The notes under the pieces are model-generated. The model did not search any database, was not told the DNA's origin, and was given only the letters and a program-made list of their open reading frames with translations. 19,455 bases of DNA from assembly GCA_003573635.1 (NCBI GenBank), contig QUTJ01031790.1, positions 1 to 19,455 on the forward strand, given 5' to 3'. This stretch comes from Goniomonas avonlea (taxonomy: Eukaryota > Cryptophyceae > Goniomonadida > Goniomonadaceae). This document shows positions 12,301-18,300 of the stretch, one piece after another. Positions within the stretch are counted from its first letter, which is position 1. Every line of letters starts with the position of its first letter. Both the position numbers and the translations under genes were made by a program.

Positions 12301-15300
12301 GCTGTTGGCGACGCGAGCTCGAGAGTCGGTGCCAGCGGTGTCTGGACGCAGAACACGGGCACTCTGGTGCTGACGATCGCGGCCGCGACAATGCCAGGTG
12401 GCGTGGACTCCATTTTGACCGTCGTGCTCGTCAACAGCGCGACGGCGCAGGCCGCGGTCCTGCCGAAGATCTCGGCCTCCGGCACGACGCCCATCACTTC
12501 CAGCGACATGTCCGCCTCCATCTTGGCGGCGAGCTCAGCCGCGGGAGCCTGGACCACGGCCGTCTCGGCCGAGTCCTCCACCGTGCGCGGCCTGCACAAC
12601 ACGGTGACCTTCACCGTGAAGCCGAGCGCGTCGCTTGCCGTCGGGCACGTCATCACCATCACCGGGCTAACGGGCTCGCTAACGCCTGACTCGACCAACT
12701 TGGCCGTGGTCGACACCGCCGGTGGCCCCGCAATTTTTGGCAGCACAGGCCAGTGGACTCGCAACACTGGCACCCTCGTGCTGACGTCGGCCCAGATTAT
12801 CGCCAACACTGGCGACTCGGTGTTCTCGGTGCAACTGACCAACCCCAGCTCGGCCCAAGCCATCACAGCACCCACGATTCGTGCCAACGGCGCCACCCCC
12901 ATGGCCCCGGTCGCGCTGTCCGCAGCTGTCCTTAACGCCGGCTCAGCCGCCACCTCGACTTTCTCGACGAAGGTCGTGACCGAGTCAACGTCGCAGCAGC
13001 GCGCTGCCAACACTATCACCTTTAGCATCAAGCCCTCCAACGGCATGGTTGCCGGAGACCGGGTGACGGTCACTGGGCTCACAGGATCACTGACACCGGA
13101 CAACGCGGCCCTTGTTGTTGGTGGAGCCAACGCCGCTGTTTTCGGCACTTCTGGGGCCTGGACCCAGAACACTGGCGCGCTCGTCCTGACCGTTTCCACA
13201 ACAGTGAGCTCCGGGACCGACACAGTGTGCTCTATTTCGCTTATCAACCCTGCGGCGTCGCAGACCCTGACTGCTCCATCGATTTCAGCCTCGGGGACCG
13301 TCGCGGTTGCGCCTGTGTCTCTCGTGACCGTTGTCCTGCAGGCCAACGGGGCGCCGCCATCGTCGTGGGCTGTCAGTACCAATAGCGAGAGCGTGACGAC
13401 CGCGGGCGCTCTCAACACGCTCTCTTTCACATTCCAGCCTGTCAGAGCGCTCGTCGCCACCGACACGATAACCATCAGCGGCCTGACAGGATCACAGACG
13501 CCAGACAAAACTGACCTGGCTGTGGCGGGGGCCGCCTCAGCTGTTTTCAGCAGCAAGGGCGCGTGGATCAAGAACACTGGCACCCTCATCCTGACTGCTG
13601 CGTCGGCGGTTGTTAGCTCCTCCTCGTCCACAATCACCTTCAAGCTAACGAACTCTGCCTCGCTGCAGGGGGCCGTGACTCCGTCTGTGTCTGCCTCCGG
13701 CTCTGCCCCCATCGCTCTCACCGCGTTCCCGTCGACAGTGCTTTCCTCTGCCGTCGCAGCCACAGCCACCTGGACAACCAAGACTGTGTTCGAGTCGTCC
13801 AAGGTCCGTGGTGCGGCCAACACCATCACGTTCACCGTCCAGCCCTCGTCCGCCCTCGCCGTGGACGACTGGATTACGATCTCGGGGCTGACAGGGTCGC
13901 AGACACCCGACGCCGCGGCCCTTGTCGTCTCCGATACGGCCGCTCAGTTTGGCAGCACCGGTGCGTGGACCCGGAACACGGGGACGCTCTTGCTCAAGGT
14001 GGGCGCGGCCGGGGTCAGCAACGCCGCCACGTCGGCGTTCGCCATCGCTCTGCACAACCCCGCCGTGCAGCAGGTTGCTGTCACTCCTCAGATCACAGGC
14101 CTCGCCGCCGTGCCTGTGCCGGCAACTGCCATGAGCACCACAGTGCTGAGCGCTGCCTCGGCCCCTTCGGCCAGCTGGACCACGCATAAGGTGGCCGAAA
14201 GCAGCAGTGTGCGGGGCGCCTTCAACACGTTGACCTTCACTCTCCGGCCCAACGCCGCCCTCGGGCAGACCGACAGGATTACGATTGTAGGGATGACTGG
14301 ATCACAGACTGCGGACAGGACCGACCTGCCCCTGACTGGCGCTGCGGGCGTGTTCTCTGGCAACGCTGCTGGGTGGACGCAGAACTCGGGTCGGCTTGTT
14401 TTGACCGTGGCTACCGGTCAGACCGTGAGCAACAGCGCGGACACGGTCTTCTCGGTGGTGCTGGCCAACCCCATGTCCCCGCAGACCTCGTGCTCGTCTC
14501 TCCGCCCGACGGTTTCTGTGTCGGCAACCGGTTCCAATCCCATTCCGTCGAAGTTAACTGGCACGTGCGTGCTGACCGCCCAAACCGCCGCTTCGGCCGC
14601 TTGGACCACGCTAGTGCTGTTCGAGAGCTCCAAAACAGCCGGCGGTCTCAACACGCTGACTCTGACGATGCGACCGAGCGCGGCACTTGCGCAGACCGAA
14701 GTGATCACCGTCGCTGGACTGACTGGCGCGCAGACGGCCGACAAGACAGACCTGGCACTGAGCGGCACCTCCTCTGGTTTGTTCAATAGCAGAGGCGCGT
14801 GGACGCGAAACACCGGCACGCTCGTGCTGACTGTGCTGACGGGTCAGACGGTCAGCAGCACTGCAGATAGCGTCGTCTCCTTCGTGTTGACCAACAGGAA
14901 CTCAGCGCAGCCGCCTGTGTTCCCAACCGTGCTCATGTCTGGGTCAGGCAAGGCGATTGCGCCCGCAGTGCTCACGTCGGGCTTCCTCACGGCCTCGGCC
15001 GTCCCGGAGCTGTCGTGGCTGGTGAAGACTGTGGCTGAAGGCTCCTTGATTGCAGGCGAGTTCAACACCATCACGGTCACCATCACCCCGAGCGCAGACA
15101 TTGGAGCCGGTGCACGCGTCACCGTCACCGGCCTCACCGGGACTCAAACACCCGACGCCGCGGCCCTCACAGTCTCAGACACGGCGACGCAGTTCACATC
15201 CACCGGCGCATGGACCCGCGACACCGGCACCCTGGTGCTCACTGCGCGCACTGCAGTCCTGCACAGCGCAACTTGCGTTTTCAGCTTCGTTCTTACCAAC

Positions 15301-18300
15301 CCCGTTGTCGCTCAAACCGCTGTGACGCCGACTATCAGCGCCACCGGCGTAAACCCCGTCCTTGCCTCCGCGATGAGTGCGGCCATTCTTGGTGCCGCGA
15401 CTACGCCCACAGCGACCTGGACGACCAAGACCAGTGCAGAGAACCCCAATATCCAGAACTCTTGGAACGCGCTCACGTTCACGTTCAAGCCCAGCGTGGC
15501 CCTGGCCCCCAACGACAAGATCACAATCTCTGGGCTCACCGGCACACAGACAGCGGACAAGTCTAATGCGGCGCTGGTTGGCACCGGGATGGCGATTTTC
15601 GGCAGCACTGGCGCGTGGACCAAGGCCACGGGCACGCTGGTTCTCACGGTTGCCGCTGGTCAGGCCGTGAGCAGCACCGCGGTCACAGTCGTTGCCATCG
15701 TCGTCGCCAACCCTTCGGCTGCCCGCACCGCCGTGACGCCGACCATCAGTGCCTCTGGGAGCAAGCCCATCGCGCCAACACTGATGACCTCCTCAGTGCT
15801 CGGTGCTGCGACTCCTGCTCCTTCCACCTGGCTCACCAAGGCCATCGGCGAGAGCAGCACCACACGCGACCAGCTCAACACCCTGACGGTCTCGCTGCGC
15901 CCCTCAGCCGCGCTTCAGATTAATGATGAGATTACGCTGTCAGGGCTGACGGGTACGAGCACGCCAGACAACGCTGCGCTGACCATCACTGGCGCCGCTG
16001 CCTTAGGCGCAGCCGGTGTGTGGTCCCGCAACGCCGGCACGCTGGTGCTGACCGCTGCCGCCGCGGTCAGCAGCTCTGCGGTCACGGTGTTCACCTTCAT
16101 TCTCACCAACCCGAAAGCCTTTTACCAGCCTCTGGCGCTAAAGACGCCCAAAGCTGCTGCGATCGGGAGTGTGCCGATTCCCGCCACCACGATGTCGCCG
16201 GTGTCGCTGACGTACGGCGGAGCGCCCACGGCCACCTGGACCACGAAAACGCTGCACGAGTCGTCGACCGTGCAGGCTGGTTTGAACACGCTGACGCTCA
16301 CGCTGCGACCCTCCGCCGTACTCACCGGCGTGGGCTTGGACACCATCACCATCTCCGGGCTCAGAGGCAGTTTGACCGCCGACTCGACTGCTCTTGCTAT
16401 CACCGACCCCGGGGTGAAGTTCCACGCTACGCAGCGTCCGTGGGTGCGAAACACTGGGACCTTCGTGCTCGCCATTCGAAACGGCGAGACCCTGTCGTCG
16501 ACGGCAGACGTTGTCGTTTCCTTCGCCCTCATCAACCCTCGCGTTGCCTCGACCCCCGTCACTCCCACCATCAGCAGCACTGGCGTCACGCCCACGGCAG
16601 CCTCCGCCTTCGACACCCAGGTGTTTGCCGCGACGACCGCCGCGACGGCCACCTGGACCACTGTCGACGTTGGCGAGTCTTCCTCGCTCCAAGGCGACGC
16701 TAACACTCTCACGTTCACCCTCCGCCCCAGCGCCGCCATGGCTGCGGGCGATGTCGTCACCATCACTGGGCTCACGGGATCGCAGACTCCGGACTCTGCG
16801 ACACTGGCCGTGACGGATGCGTCGTTGACCTCCCAGTTTGGCAACACCGGTGTCTGGACGCAGAACACGGGGACGCTGGTGCTCACTGTCGCCACTAGCG
16901 TCTCCAGCAGCGCCGACAGCGTGCTGGGTGTCGCCCTGACCAACCCCTTCATCGACCAGTCCGCCGTGACCCCCACTGTGTCTGCTGCCGGCACCAACCC
17001 CATCCCACCAACGCCTACGCAAGTGTCGGTCCTCGGCGCCAGCGGCTCTCCCGTGAATGGCTGGGCGTCGGCGATCATTGCTGAAGCCTCGACCACCCGA
17101 GGCGCGGCAAACTTGCTGACCGTCACGATTCGCCCGCGCGCCACGCGCTCTTTGGTTGCCGGAGACAAGGTGACTGTGTCCGGCCTCACTGGGACCCAGA
17201 CCGCGGACACCACCTCGCTCGCCGTCACCGAGGCGAGCAGCATCTTCGGCGCTGTCGGAACGTGGACGCAGGCCACGGGCTCCATGGTGCTCACGGTTGC
17301 CAGCGGCAAGACTGTCTCTGACAGCTTGGACACGGTGTTCACATTCTCAGTGCTCAACAGCCCGCTGCCCCAGACTGCGGTCAGACCATTAATTTCTGCC
17401 TCTGGAACCCAGCCCATCGCGCCGACCGCTACGACAGGATTTACTGTGCTCTCCTCGGACGGCACGCCAGTGGGATCCTACTGGCTCACTCGAACAGTGA
17501 CGGACTCGTCGCTGGTTCAAAGCGCTCTGAACACTCTGACGTTCACGCTCAACCCTGCCACCCCGCTGATTGCAAAAGACATCGTCACCATCACGGGCCT
17601 GACCGGAACCCGGACGCTCAGCGGCCAGGTTGCTATTGCTGGTGCCCATGCGAGCAAATTTGGCTCCACGGCCGCGTGGACACGGGAGTCTGGCACTCTA
17701 ACCCTGACCGTCGCGCCAGTGCAAGTCGTAGCGAGCGCCTCCGACACTGCGTTTGCTGTCCTTCTGCACAATCCGCACACGCCTCAAACTGTCTCGCCTA
17801 CCTTCTCTGTGTCCGGCTCTCGCCCGTTCTCGTCGGTTGCACTGATAGGCTCTGTCTTGCGCGCTACAACTGCGCCAAGTGCCGTTTGGACAACCAAGTC
17901 TGTGATGAACGGGGAGACTGAGATGGGGGGTGTCAATTCTCTGGCGTTTGTGCTACAGCCGAGTGTCGACCTACCGAGTGGAGGCAAGGTGACCATATCT
18001 GGCCTCACCGGAACGCTCACCCCCGACAATCCACAGCTGTACGTGTCGGACTTGTCCAATACTGTGAACATATTTTCTCAGTCGGGCGTGTGGGTGCAGA
18101 GCACAGGCACGCTCGTGTTGACGCTCGGCACCCTTATGGACAAGACCCTGCAGTATTCCTTCGCGGTGCCTTTACACAATAGCCGCACGATCCAACCTGC
18201 TGTCGCACCAACCGTTGGTGCTTCCGGAACTCCTGTCCTGAATGCGGTGATGGATGCGAAAATTTTAGGCACTGGAGGTCCCCAGAACACCTTCGTGACC

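Noticed and set aside
11043-13835. Antisense open frame of 930 codons, and similar ones at 7530-9458, 774-1454, 2973-3740 and 16122-17465
   Set aside because: These examples all lie in one antisense phase, whose stops require plus-strand Tyr codons after C- or T-ending codons, or His/Gln codons after T-ending ones; Tyr and His are rare here. Their translations merely mirror the repeat (a recurring TRVPVFWVHAP string opposite the second Trp motif). Starts fall at random within units.
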